A DNA stretch of 64,000 bases from Tubiluchus corallicola. Its lineage: Eukaryota > Priapulida > Priapulimorpha > Priapulimorphida > Tubiluchidae. A program made the translations under genes and the position numbers. The stretch is taken from contig JAQGDQ010000007.1 in assembly GCA_030141605.1 (NCBI GenBank), positions 1,041,173 to 1,105,172 on the forward strand. The letters are read 5' to 3'. Numbering within the stretch: the first letter of the stretch is position 1; each line of letters starts with the position of its first letter. Shown here piece by piece: positions 51,311 to 63,474 of the stretch. The notes under the pieces were generated by a model that did no database searches, had not been told where the DNA came from, and was given only the letters and a program-made list of their open reading frames with translations.

Positions 51311-53789
51311 TCGTGTTGCTCTTATGCAACTGCTGAAAATTTGTCTGAAAAACTCATATTAACTGTCATAATGACGCAGCAGAAAATAATTTTGCAAATT
51401 GCATTTTATATGACATGCATTTAACTGTTGTTCAGCGTCAACAAAACAACTGAGGCATTTGGGAATGTTGCTTCAAAATTGTCGTTATTGGAGTTAATAA
51501 TAAACACCGACAATTTTTGTTGCGTTTGATGGGATTTTAGTTTGTTGCACTAAGAGCAAAATTTCAGTATCAGTGTTCATAAATAAAAAATCTATTGAAT
51601 ATCAAGTTATGTATTGTTGGGTATTTCCGTTTTCTTGTACGCAATTTTTTGTAGGCCCTACCTACGTAAAGATTTTGTTACGAGACCGTTCAGTAAGTTT
51701 ATTGGCGTTTGCACAAAACAACCCTTAATAAAAGAGAAAACCCACCTTTACCCATTACACATAAAAATAAAGACATATAATTTAAAAACAACTGGGTTAA
51801 CCTTCTTATTAGCCTTATTGAGCTTTTCGTCAATTAGTTTTTTCTTCGAGTGTGTTTCTTCGAGTATGACTATAATAATTTTAGTTTGGCCGTTACAAAA
51901 ACTGATTGTATGGCAGGGCATAAGCGCACGCTCATCCTATTATAGTGCTTTACACTTTATTAATTAACTAATCAGTTTGTAAATATCGTACAATGTATAT
52001 TTGGCATTGCATTACGTTTTTTTTGTATTCATGTTTAAATATTTCGTATCCACATATTCATATTCATCTTTATGTGGATATGAAAATAATTCATTTTAAG
52101 TGATCTTCAGAATTTTTATATTTTTTATTATAGTTTATAAGTTTCTAAACTTTGTTTTTGTGCATTGGGTTTATTTCATGTGTTTTTACAGTATACATGT
52201 GTAGACGTTAGTACGTAATCTTATTCTGAACTTATTCTGCGCTAAAGGAACAAAAATCTCTGCAGAACTTTCAGTTTACGTGTACCCACCATCGCGCACA
52301 ATGAAGCTTCTTCATGCGCAAAAGAACAAGAAGATTTGTCGGCCAAAGTAGTCAAATGGCTTGTTTATTGCTTATTCGAAGCTATAATCCAATCGGCAAA
52401 TTGGAAGACATGTCGTTTGTCTGTCCATAAATTTCTGACTACTTAATTCAGTTTAAAAAAAGGACATGAAAACGCAATCAATCACGGATTACCGGAGACA
52501 CAATCTCATCGAGTGGCTTTAATGGAAAATCTGAATAGTTAGATTTAAGGAAAAAGCCGGAAACAAAAACGTCACTTAAACGTTAAAGAAGTCAATACGT
52601 TGAAACACATTATCAGCTACAGTGAGCATATGTACATTGAGTTTGCCAAATAATCCTAATTGCTGGAATTCCTTGCTGAACCGAGTAGATTTAGCAGTTT
52701 TAATTGTTGCTAAAGCAAAAAATAATACCTTTCGAGTAAGTAAGATTTAGCAAACTTTGCTAAAAGACCTTAAATATTTACAGTTTCTTAGAGTGTTCCT
52801 GACAGCAGAGAACAGCAAGAAACAACTTAGTGTATCTCGTTCTTAGTAACGGCTAGCACCTCTCTTGTCGTCTAATTTCAAACTTGATCGTGCGTGCCGG
52901 CATGTATACATACCGCACATCGTATGTATGAGTGTATATGTATATATAACAAACACCATCTGGTAGGCAAATGAAAATCAATTGGCCAGCACGAGTAGCA
53001 GTTCATTCACTCATTTCAAGAGAATTTCTATTTCGGTTTAATTTTAGCCAATTTTGTATTAGAATATGTGTGTCAAATTCGCTCAGAATCTTTTTAATTT
53101 TTTCTGTTTTTCTCTTCCCAGGTAATTTTTGTTAGAAACGTTAACATTGCATAAGTTGGAATAAAGGAACTAATAGTTTTTAACACGACGACTTTTTAAT
53201 ATAGTCATGTCTCATTTATACGAAATGTAATTACTATTAATCATTTGAGGCCTAAATTGAAAAGCCACTGTAAACAATTATACTTGGGCAACGTGACTGA
53301 CCGTGTTGTTGCAAACAACAGACACTTCGATGGGAATTGTACATTGTTCAAACTCATGCGTTATTACGGCCTTAAAATGTACAAATCAAGAAGTAATTTT
53401 TCTTAGTCAACCTTTCAAATGAAAAGATACCAGGCTTTGCGAGGAAAAAACGTGTACCCATTTTTAAACAATGCCTACTCAACTCCAAACTTTCAATCCC
53501 ATGGAAATGGAATTGACTTCACAGGAAATGTGTACCAATGATTATCGTAATTCGCTTGTTCCGCATATTATGTACATCAATAATTGTTTTGTATTTAGGC
53601 GTAGACTACGTGGCAGGTGGTATGACAAACCTCAAGCTGAACTAACAAATACATTGTCACAGAAACAGTAACATTTTACCTCAGTATCCTCATAGGTGTC
53701 GTGATCTGAAAGTTAATACTTTTTTCGCTGATTTGAAAACGCCAATGCGAAATATTGAGTAGCTTAGTTAATAACTAGTTTGAGTTGTA

Positions 53790-53860
53790 GACAGTCACTC
53801 GGTCGGTCGGTCATTTAGTTAGTCAGTCGGTAAGTCAACCAATCAGTAAATCACGCAACC
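53790..53860. repeat. Degenerate (GGTC/AGTC)n tetranucleotide repeat
   Basis: CGGTCGGTCGGTCA runs into TTAGTTAGTCAGTCGGTAAG and further AGTC-like words. Eroded microsatellite. Confidence 0.75.
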
Positions 53861-56043
53861 AAGTCTCGTTGCCTCGTTTTCCATGCAATTATTCCCTGTG
53901 AACTGCTAAGCAGTTCTGTTTAAAAAACTTTTACCCTTTTTACCATATAGTATAGTATTTGTACTGTGCACAATTTTAACTTCATTAATTGACTTTAATA
54001 TTGTTGATGTGAAAAACGATTTTCCGTGCTTAGCTATAATACAATCAATACATGCAAATGCAAATAATGCGGTACCTTACAACACAGCACAAAAGACAAC
54101 GAAGTACACATGATTGCCTAGCGGTTTTGTGGCTTAATAGCTTCACACAAACTACCTGAAAAAAGAGTTATGCGCATCTAAATATAATAAACCACTTGCC
54201 CGACTCGTATACTGAGGTGCAAGTTATGAAATCGAAATGCCTTGGATTTATATTATTTTTTCTAAATATAGTGCCGATTTTTACATGTACAATAACAATG
54301 TGGTTATTACAAATAAAAGTAACAATTTTATTTAAAAGCTAACTAGCCCACGAAGCCCGTTAAGTAAAAAATTCTATCAATGCAATCTTAGAAGCCGTGT
54401 TCATTAAATGTTTTCACCCAAAGGATGAATCAGAAATTAATTTTCTATAAGTATAATCCTTATTATATCTTAGTTGCAGTTGTTTTACAGTTGCATACAA
54501 TTGAATAAAATGTTTGTACAAGCTGATTGTATTAAGCTTCCACCGCTATATGTACCTTGTAGATGAATGTTAGTTACACATGTTCACCTTTGATTAAATT
54601 AGATTATATTAAATTTATTAACTAATTGTTACAATTATGCAAGACCTTAACGAAGAGGAAATTAGTCCTCTAAGAACAATACTCAAATTAACCAATTAAC
54701 AATTAAAATAACTTGAAACTGTCAAGCACAAAATTAATGACTAGTTTATTGTCCTTGTGAGTGAAGATAAAAACAGTCTTATTTCTGACCAAAGCATTTT
54801 TCCCGAATCCCAAGGATATATCACGTGCTCATCGTCTTGTTTGGCACCATTAGCACCAGTTCACAGTCATGTGCGTGTCTTGGTCTCTGCTTCCAACTTC
54901 CATGCAGTTTGCACAAGAAGTGGATACTTCTGAATAACCTGCATCGAGTTCGTCGAGTCCTATCCTCTTCTAATATATCCGAAAACTCATTTGAGTATAA
55001 GGGAGGTGATTTAAGGGAAGGATTCCATGTTCTGTAGGTTGCAGTGCGGCTTTTTCAGACGTGAACCTACGCCTTGTCCACATCAATAGTTTGTCCCTAT
55101 TTTCTATTACTTTCTTTAGATACTTTTGTTGTTGGAATTTAGCTCATGTTCGGGGAGATGGGATATCTATCTCCAAAAGGTACAGGTCGTTCTGAGTCTC
55201 TGTCGCAAAGGCTGGACTTAATGCCTAGCATACAAAAAGATTCACATTTTCTGATGCCAACATTAGCTCTTTGTCGGTATAACCCAGTTGTTGTATATCT
55301 AGGGACTTATCCTTGGTTGTTGTGGTACAATGTGAAATACCCGAGCATCGTATTAGATTGTTAAATTAACATTTGTTAAGTACTACTAGCTTTGTAGAAA
55401 AAGGATTAGCTTTAGGAATCAACAAGGATCATCTAACACTTGTCCTTACTTTATGCTCGGACAAGAATTATGAATGTTTAGACGAAGAAGTAAAGTCGAT
55501 TGCAGTAAAGTAATTCACTGGCTTTTACCAATTTTCTGCTCCTTTTCGTTTTATTTAAAGCTATTTTTAAGTAAAAATAATATAAATGAGATTCATCTAA
55601 TTCAAGATAGGAGGGATATAATTCTAATATGCTATCGTTAACATACCTACGTAAGTAATGCTGCTTAAGTAGTGGTTTAAGTATATAATCCACGCATAAA
55701 AGGTGATAAACTAGAGGCCTAATGTATCCCAATCATAACTGTATGAATCGCCTAGTTATCACTATTGAAATTCCATAGAAACTTAGAACCAAAACCAAGA
55801 GAGGAAACGTTCTGCAGGCGTTTTTCGTGTGTATAAGAAACTAGACGCACGATAATCAGCACATTAGGAAGCCAATTGTATAAAGCCCTATTTGTCATTA
55901 AGCCTATAATAGGTAGACCTTCTTAAATCGCTACTAATTAGGTGGAATAATTGCGTGAATTAGTTTGTGCTATTTGTAAACAATTTTTTGTACAATGACT
56001 GTTCGTATTCTGCTGATAATCAGCATTCAATGGCAGGGCCTAT

Positions 56044-56124
56044 TTAATTGACGCAGATGATTGTGGCAGAACCGGAATCTAGCTAATTAGCAAAGTAATC
56101 CTTTATGATGAGACACTGAGCCAG
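56044..56124 (-). repeat. tRNA-derived SINE-like fragment, copy A
   Basis: The minus strand starts CTGGCTCAGTGTCTCATC, an A-box-like sequence, and aligns with copy B at 38955-39032. Nearby upstream sequence (GGCAGGGCC) may also belong to it. Confidence 0.45.
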
Positions 56125-57464
56125 CGGTGTTATCTAATTCCTTTAACGAAGTAAATATCCAAGGCTGTATAGCAGATAAAATTGTCTAAAACTGTATAGC
56201 AGTTTTTCAAGCAGGCGCCCATGAAACCATCCTGAGGCAGTTTTTCAGGTGGCCAGACTCGATGTTGCTTAACTACACATCGTAATCACACAGTATTTAC
56301 TCGGGTACGCACGTACTTGTACTTAAATCTCCATTGTATCAATCATGTCAACATATTTGTTTTCAAAGACAGCACTGTGAACTTCTTGTGCAAAATGTTT
56401 GGAGTTGTGCAGAATGTTGCACCTATATTTCTGATATAGACTTTTGTTCTGGTTATTCTGATTCTGTTTTTTGACGAGCTTTTAAGCGTGATGGTGCACA
56501 TTTGCAATTCCTCCCAATAAATATTATGCTTTGTCCTATCTCTTCTAGTCGTTAGTATTGGTTTAGTAATTGAACTGAGCCACCAAAATGTCTTTTGACA
56601 AATTTTTTGCCTCGACGAACAATGCTTTTAAACATGACCGCATTTTAACCAAACTGTTCAAACCTTAAAAATTTGATGTTTACATTGGAATTACACGTGA
56701 AATTTTTGTCTCTTAGTTACCGTTTGTAGACGCTGTTAGTGTTTTTGTTGCTGTTATTTGGTAGACTGGTCAAGAATCTCAAAGAGAAAAACATTAATAT
56801 GAAATGCAAACAAGGACCGCACAAATAAAATACGCTTGAAAAGTTGTATCGAAAGTGTTAAATGCTCAAGTTACTTCTCATTAAGAATTAAAGCACTGTA
56901 GTTATACCATAGTGGTTTGTACTATGCGTCTACAACACTAAAGTTTTATTTTGCATCACCAACTCAACTAATACCAATGAAGTTAAAATCTTAAACAAAA
57001 CTAAGCGGAAAATGCGACAAATGGTGCGCGTTTTAATCCTTGCAAACACACTAGGATCAAACCTTGAGTTAATATTGAGAATCGATAACCATATAAGCAC
57101 AGTACGTGATGAATTTATGGGACATATTTATAAATGAGAAATAAAATAAGCTAAAACTTACACAAATTTAATCACACTGCGACTGGTGACTGTATAATTG
57201 AACCGAAAATCAATTAAAAAGTGTTTAATTAAAAGGAAGATATTAATCATGAAGAAGTGATTTGCATTTTGAGGCTTTTCTGCACAGCCTGTTCTCGCAA
57301 AGTAATTTTGGAAATTTAACTCGTGTTATTAATTTATTTAAGCTTTTTCATAATTATCTTAATTAACGCACTTCAAAGGCATAAAGTTAAGGCGTAAAGA
57401 CATGCTAATTAGCGCGTTTTAAAGCTGTATTAGATGCGCGAAAACGTAATATTTTATCGCGTCA

Positions 57465-57479
57465 CCCCCCCCCCCCCCC
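57465..57479. repeat. Homopolymer C15
   Basis: Fifteen consecutive C. Together with the G17 at 50868 it is one of two long G/C homopolymers in the proposed intron. Confidence 0.97.
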
Positions 57480-57549
57480 GCCAATGGAATAGAGCTATTT
57501 GGAGCTACTTACCCAATCAAGAATCTGAGTGGTATCACAGTGACGGCCA

Positions 57550-57800
57550 CAAGCATGAGGCCAAAATCATGAACTCGTACTGAGCTAAATTTGTAACCGT
57601 CTTTTTAGATCACACTGACCTCATGCCATGACATCATGCTGAGCTCAAGTCATGAGTTCACAGAGACCTCATGGTTATGAGCTCATGCTGCTGTCATGCC
57701 ATCAGGTATGTATGAGTTCATCAATCTGAGATTATATTGACCTCATGCTTGTGACCCAGTATGAGCATTTTATGACCAAATATTGAGCTCATGTCTTGAC
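57550..57800. repeat. Degenerate repeat built on TGA(C/G)CTCATG
   Basis: The decamer TGACCTCATG or TGAGCTCATG occurs at 57616, 57678, 57738 and 57784, with near matches at 57664 and 57638 and many partial CATGA/TCATG words between. Spacing is irregular. Confidence 0.65.
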
Positions 57801-57829
57801 TGGATAAAGCAAAAATATTACAGCCAATA

Positions 57830-57990
57830 AATCATTAATCAGTTGCTGAGTTAGTAATCAATCGATTAACCTGTTAATCGAGTGATCAACTGAATAGTTA
57901 ATTAGAAATTAGAAATGATCAACAGTTATTCCATTTGTCAATAAATTGATTGGTTCACTGCTTAACAGATCGACTAAATGACAAACAAGT
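57830..57990. repeat. Degenerate repeat built on ATCGATTAAC-like words
   Basis: Variants of AATCRATTAAC, GTTAATCGAGTGATCAAC and GTTAATTAGAAATTAGAAAT follow one another. It directly succeeds the CTCATG repeat, so two unrelated eroded simple repeats adjoin. Confidence 0.5.
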
Positions 57991-58314
57991 GAAGATTAAC
58001 AAGTGGAAAACGTTTTTTACTGTAGTAAAAAGAATACTTGTTTTTTATGGTAAATTCTATTCTAACAAAGTTCCATCCATGGCGCTGTTTATGTAACGTG
58101 AAATCTGGCAATGAATTTTGCACGCTTTATAAATCCCCTTGATGAATTTCTTGTATAGTTCCAGACTCCATTGAGCAATTAAAGGAAAAAAATCGTTTTG
58201 CTTAATTTTAATATCCCAGTCGGTTAAACTAGTTTAACCATGGGAGACGTTTTGAACGGAAGGAAGAGCGGAGGATAGTTTCCATATTTTTAACTTCTTT
58301 ATATCTCTTTTCAG

Positions 58315-58431
58315 GTGCCCATAATGTCACTGGAGAGCCACTGGATTGTTTAGAGGCACGATCACTATGCACTAATGATATTACTTGTGAGCTTATCCTG
58401 CAATATTTACCTACAGCATGTGGAGAAACCT
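58315..58431 (+). CDS. GAS1/GFR-alpha-like protein, GDNF/GAS1 domain 1, first half
   Basis: Secreted or membrane-anchored receptor-type protein of the GDNF/GAS1-domain family. The exon encodes AHNVTGEPLDCLEARSLCTN and DITCELILQYLPTACGET. It gives the first four cysteines of domain 1, spaced C-x6-C-x5-C-x10-C, matching the family pattern C..A...C..D..C.......y...C. NVT is a potential N-glycosylation site. Acceptor is ttttcag ending at 58314, donor tgtaagt with gt at 58432. The exon starts in phase 1 and ends after one base of a codon. GAS1 modulates hedgehog and RET signalling and GFR-alpha proteins bind GDNF-family ligands; which role applies here cannot be read from sequence. The two-domain layout seen over the five exons favours GAS1. 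Confidence 0.82.
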
Positions 58432-59977
58432 GTAAGTTTGGGAACTGAGTTCTTTTCTGTACACATCTAGGAGCATTTCTTTAAAAATGTTCAAACTCAG
58501 AGGAACTTTATTTGTCATTGTCATTGTCGTAATTGTTGCTATTGCCATCACATTGAGGACGTTGCTGTCATTATTATGGTTTGGCTGTCAATGTCACTGT
58601 CTATATCAGTGTTATTCAGTGTCATTGTTTTTATTTTGCTCTTATTTTTCATTGTCTTCATCATCATCATCATCATCACCACCACCACCATTATCATCAT
58701 CATTGTCATCGTGCGTCGTCACCGTCACATTATAGTGGTTGTTATCATCATCATCATCGTCATCCTCATCATCATTATCGTGACCATATCCTTGTTGTTG
58801 TCATTGTTGTTGTCGTTATCGTTGTCGTTGTTGTTTGTCGATTCTGTTTTTCTTCTTTTGTTTTGTAGAGTCAAGCACCACGGTCTGTACTGCATTCATA
58901 TGTCGTGTTCACTGTCACTCTTTAATTTCTCCTGGAACTAATAAAATTGCTCATAAGAATGGTCATGTAATTTGCCATTTATTAAGTTGTTATTGTTCAT
59001 TAGGGTTTAAAATTGAACCAGAATGTTGCACCATTTAATTAAAAAACAATTACAGCTCTAAGAAAAAGTATGTTAAAGAAATTTGAACGGTTGTACAATG
59101 ATGTTTTACTAAATTACAAGTGTAAGTTAATAGTTATAATATCCGCTCAAGCTAAAACGTAAAATTGTAAATATTCTAACCTTTGTTAACAGGGCGTCTG
59201 TACTCGTTCAGTAGTGTAGGGTTTCCAAGCCAAACGTCTGTCCAGCTTAACAATTGTCGAAGAAAAAGTTCCATAATCTTACTATTCAATTCGCTTCCGA
59301 TTTTTGCTCAAACGGAAAACATCGTCATCAATTCGGTCGGCAAACCGAAATCTTATTCTGTTGAGAAAAAATGGGTTTATCACAAAGGAGTTCATTTACA
59401 ACTTACAAGGCAATAGGACGAGTTTAAAATGTACAATTTGAATTTTTCATGAAATGTAGTATAAATCACCTTCCCTTAAATTGCCTTTAATTGGCGTAAA
59501 AAGTCTTGATAATAAGTATCATAATAAGTTGAGTATCTTTCAGTTTTTGCGACTTCTCGATTTTCGGTTGATTAAGTTATTTAAAAGCAGTTTCAGTACT
59601 GTGAGTTGTGAATGCTGCCGTTTTTCTTCCTAATGTCTAAATACCCGTTTGATGTGCAGCGAGCGTTTAAGTGGAAAACAAACGAACCAATTGCATTCGA
59701 TTCGCAACGTAATAAAGTCTTTTAATCTTGAAGATCTGAAAGCAAATTTGATGCAGAAAACTTCGAATTGCTTTTCAGCTTTTTTGTTACTATTATTTTT
59801 TGACGATAATATATGCTGCGAAAACTTACGAATATGATTTACGGTGAAGACAGATGTACACCTTTTAATCCGAAAATTTCGAAGGCCAACCGTTCAAAGA
59901 CTTATCACAAACTTGCAGTTTTTATTGTCGTTGATGACTCGTAGTTAATTGTTTGTTTATCTGTGTTTTATTTTTAG
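58432..59977 (+). other. Intron with (CAT)n/(TTG)n low-complexity tract
   Basis: A 1546-bp intron. From about 58640 to 58850 it contains TCATCATCATCACCACCACC-type and GTTGTTGTCGTTATCGTTGT-type runs that create spurious His-, Ile- and Ser-rich frames. The remainder is ordinary. Confidence 0.8.
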
Positions 59978-60175
59978 CCTACAAGTGTGATGCGCAAAAT
60001 TTAGACAAATGCCGAGCAGTGGTCAGTGCTCTGAGAGAAATGAACACATTTCGTGACGTTTGTCTCTGCAACAACCACTTGGGAGATAAAAACAAGCGCA
60101 ACGAATGCTGGGAGTTTCGCCACGCCTTGTTTAATCATGATTGCCTTCAAGAGCCGCTGATAACGCTTCCGCCTG
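59978..60175 (+). CDS. GAS1/GFR-alpha-like protein, GDNF/GAS1 domain 1, second half
   Basis: Completes domain 1: SYKCDAQNLDKCRAVVSAL, then REMNTFRDVCLCNNHLGD, then NECWEFRHALFNHDCLQE, and a short linker PLITLPPG. The six remaining cysteines follow the spacing C-x7-C-x16-C-x1-C-x12-C-x11-C. The CxC pair and the C-terminal C-x11-C are diagnostic for the GDNF/GAS1 domain. Acceptor tttttag ends at 59977 and donor ggtaag starts at 60176. Phases agree with both neighbours. Confidence 0.85.
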
Positions 60176-61886
60176 GTAAGGTTTTTCAGTCTTAGACAGA
60201 CAAAGCAAAGATGAGCCCTCGGGAAAGTTTGCCAACGAATTGCTAATGACTATAGAGTTAAACGTTTTTGATGAAACTTGCTCAGATTTAATATTGAGAT
60301 TTACTATAGCTGACTTAGACAGACTTGTTTAACCAGTAGCCCATTCTTATTGTTACAAAATGTTGCAATGCTAGATATACCTACTAAAAATGCTACATCT
60401 AAGAATTAGTTTTTATTCATTATCACCCCAACCCAGTAGTGTTAAATGCCTCTCCACCTAGTGATTTAGCCAGGGCCGGATTTACCTACTTGTGGGTCAT
60501 AGGCCAAACTCATGCGAGCTCAAAATTTATAGAAAATTTGGCATGCATCAGTTTATATACATCTATATACATACACTGCATATATAAAATGTACGTAAGG
60601 CCATTGTGCCTACTCATTGTGCCCCATACTTATTTTTCAGGGGCCCTTAAGGTTTTGAATATATTATGTAAAGAAATACCCAGTGTACACTTGAAACAAA
60701 GTTACACACTTTGCTCCACGCGACAAGTTAGTTTCAGAGAACCCTCAGATACTAGTGGGCCTTAGGCTATGACCTATCACACTATGCCTGTTGTTAAATC
60801 CGGCCCTATGTTTAGCAATCCCTCAAACTAGTGGCCTTGCCTGGTATTTTATAATACCAGCGCACTTTGCATAGAGAAAAGGGAAAAATCAAATAAATTT
60901 GCCCCATGTCATTATTAAATGTGTATTGATTAAATTTGATAAAACTTAGATCACAAAATAGTTAGAGGATTATGGATATATTTCAGAAGTTGGAGTACCG
61001 TACATGTAAGTGACATAAAATATATGTTTATTCAGAGCACGTATTCATCGTGCATGTTTTATACATACTAACTGTCTAAGCCTACTGAACTCCAGCATAG
61101 TAGTTCACACACAAGCCATTTTGCTGCTTATTACATCATCGGCTGACATGAGCAATTACATTCACTTTCCACTGAATAGAATTCTCGCACGTTTGGTGAC
61201 AGGAAATTAAGTCTTGCATCATTCCCAATCACATCAATTATCAATAACAAATTTAGCCGCTGGGTCTTATTTGAAGAGCGTTACCGCCTTGGTATTTTGG
61301 ATTCATTTCATTGGATATATTTGAGGCAAGACACGCAATACACCAGTCATCCTGTACTAGACAGCAATCTTCCCATATTTTCGATTGTGAAAGAGAGTGA
61401 TCGATCATGATTCCTTGAAGAAATACATACGATGAGTGGAGAGAGTAAAAAGTTCACGGCTAATGGAAAACAAACGAGGATATCATATGAGAGTAAACAA
61501 AAGCGTTTGCAGCAGATAAAACCCGCCGAAATTTGCGCTGCTGCTTTGATGATCAGTAATTTTTAGTCCTAGGATAGTAATTCATACTAAATGAGTCATA
61601 CATTGAGAGGATATTGATGTAAATTCGATCCGCTTGCTTGAGACGAAGTTTTTTTCAACCATGCGGTATTTCAAATTAACTTTAAGCCATTTTTTGAGTG
61701 CACAATGAAATTTGTGCGCTGCCCTTTTTATTTTTTATATTTTAATGCATATTTAACGTAAAATTTAAAGCATACTTTAATTTTTTAGTTAAAACTATTC
61801 TGAATGAACTTAGAAAAGCAATCCCGTGGAACTCCGTAGCTTGACTGCAATAATTAACTGTGAATAATTACAATGTATATTTTCAG
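60176..61886 (+). other. Intron carrying a hAT MITE
   Basis: A 1711-bp intron between domain 1 and domain 2. The hAT MITE at 60471-60808 lies inside it; the rest shows no recognisable feature. The 108-codon frame at 60439-60765 is inside the MITE and spurious. Confidence 0.75.
60471..60808. mobile_element. hAT-type MITE, 338 bp
   Basis: Terminal inverted repeats CAGGGCCGGATTTA (left) and TAAATCCGGCCCTA (right) match at 13 of 14 bases, and a subterminal GGTCATAGGCC is also mirrored. Flanking octamers GATTTAGC (60463-60470) and TGTTTAGC (60809-60816) agree at six of eight, consistent with an aged 8-bp target duplication. CAGGG-CCGG ends and an 8-bp duplication indicate the hAT superfamily. No coding capacity. 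Confidence 0.8.
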
Positions 61887-62022
61887 ATACTAGCCAAAAG
61901 AAAGTGCCTTCTTGCAGTGCTGGGTATAAAGCCTGCATAGATGATTATATTTGTAGGAAAGTTTATAAAAATTTCCGCATAGCCTGCAGACATCGTCAAG
62001 GCAGATGCACCATGGTAGATAA
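61887..62022 (+). CDS. GAS1/GFR-alpha-like protein, GDNF/GAS1 domain 2, first half
   Basis: Encodes DTSQKKVPSCSAGYKAC, IDDYICRKVYKNFRIAC and RHRQGRCTMVDK. Cysteine spacing C-x6-C-x5-C-x10-C-x6-C repeats that of domain 1 exactly, and C..D..CR..Y..F...C is the most conserved signature of the family. Acceptor tttcag ends at 61886; donor gtaagt starts at 62023. The final Lys codon is split. Confidence 0.87.
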
Positions 62023-62629
62023 GTAAGTATTGAAAATCAATAAAGTCATCTGTCATGTCATCTAACTAGGGATCGTTTGCGGGTCTTTAAGTATCCCTAA
62101 TTAACCAAATTAGCTGGAATTACTTTATTTTGTGACGCGGGCGATATTGGCACGTAGGTCTTTAATTTAATAAGTTTGATGTCGGTTTTCAGGATAAAAT
62201 GTGTCCAAAAGGAAACGAAACAAAGCGCGATTAGACAACTCCCTCAACGTTATTTTCAAAATATACCAAATATAACACTTAAACGTTATTCTGCTAATGC
62301 ACCGGTAAATGTAAAAAAGAATTTAGAATTTTTTTTAAATATCTGCTAATCTGGCTCCCATGAAGGAACATTACAGCCACTTCTGTTTTAAGATGACATT
62401 TATTAACTTGTTACTTCGGACAAAAGCCACAAAATTGATCATTAACTTGCTGTCTTCAGAAGCAAGCTCATAAGTTTCTGTAGCTGCCTTGCTGTTACTG
62501 GCTTTGCTATTTGTAATGCGGTGTTCGGCTTAATTGGATGATAAGTAAAAAAGGTGTCTAAAAATAGGCTAGGTCGACGTCTGAGCTATTGACATTTTGC
62601 TTATTGGATACCGCGAATTTATGTTTCAG
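62023..62629 (+). other. Intron within domain 2, 607 bp
   Basis: Short intron, nothing recognised in it. It splits domain 2 between its fifth and sixth cysteines, close to where the intron after 58431 splits domain 1 (between its fourth and fifth). Confidence 0.8.
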
Positions 62630-62754
62630 AAGTGAGTGCTGGGAATCGTGGTTAGATGTCACCTCTACTCCCTTGGCGGGATGTCATTGTGAAAACCGAA
62701 GAAATAACAGGTGCCTTCGAATTCAATACGAAATGCGTGCCAATCCTTGTGTCA
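62630..62754 (+). CDS. GAS1/GFR-alpha-like protein, GDNF/GAS1 domain 2, second half
   Basis: Encodes KSECWESWLDVTSTPLAG, then CHCENRRNNRCLRIQY and EMRANPCV, giving C-x14-C-x1-C-x7-C-x11-C. With the previous exon this makes ten cysteines, as in domain 1. Acceptor tttcag ends at 62629; donor gtgagt starts at 62755; phase is consistent with the next exon. Confidence 0.87.
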
Positions 62755-63474
62755 GTGAGTGTAACTAAAGATTTTCCATATTGCTAATACAGTATGCTGT
62801 ATGTCGAGAACAAAAGAAACCAATGAATGAAATACAGTCCCATGCTAATATTGAATTATTGGAGTAGTTAAATTGCACAGTATTGTCTGTAAAACCCATG
62901 TATCTCCATGCTTGTCAATTAAATCTATCCATCTGTCCACTTGAAGTGAAACTTTTGTCTTGCAAGAAACGGTGCTTTGCTACAAGCCAAAATCTCCAGT
63001 CGATTAGCTTATGCGAGAAAAATGGCGAAAAAATAAGATGAAGTTAGATTCGACTCATTTGCCTATGCTATGATAGGCATATTTTCCGCCTCATAGCAAT
63101 TCTTAATCTTACACCTCTCTAACACTAAAGCTTAAAAATACTTGGCACAATTAAAAGTTAACAGAATTCTACTACATTTTCGCGAATATTTACACAGAAT
63201 CAATTTAAAACTTTAAACTATGTAATAACCCGTATAACTGAGATTTGAAAAAATAAAACATATATTGTTTGATTTGTTTACAGTCCCTGATAGAGCCCTT
63301 AGGAGGGAGAAACAGTGTAGGACAATAATAAAGATGACTGTTAAATGAGACTGCACTAATTGCTGCAACAATAAAAAGTGTGTACGTCCTCTGACGTCTG
63401 GTGTATATACTAAATATTTATGTGTTAATTATCAAGTTTCTGTTTTTTGCGAAATAAATTATTGCTTTTTTCAG
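62755..63474 (+). other. Intron before the acidic exon, 720 bp
   Basis: AT-rich intron ending in tttttcag at 63474. Nothing else recognised. Confidence 0.75.

Noticed and set aside
51614-51967. 117-codon + strand frame with hydrophobic segments
   Set aside because: AT-rich sequence readily gives Phe/Leu/Ile-rich frames; no family similarity and no convincing start or splice sites.
55478-55732. 84-codon minus-strand frame with an RT-like look (RRYVNDSILELYPSYL)
   Set aside because: The resemblance to reverse transcriptase is too weak and no catalytic motif is present.
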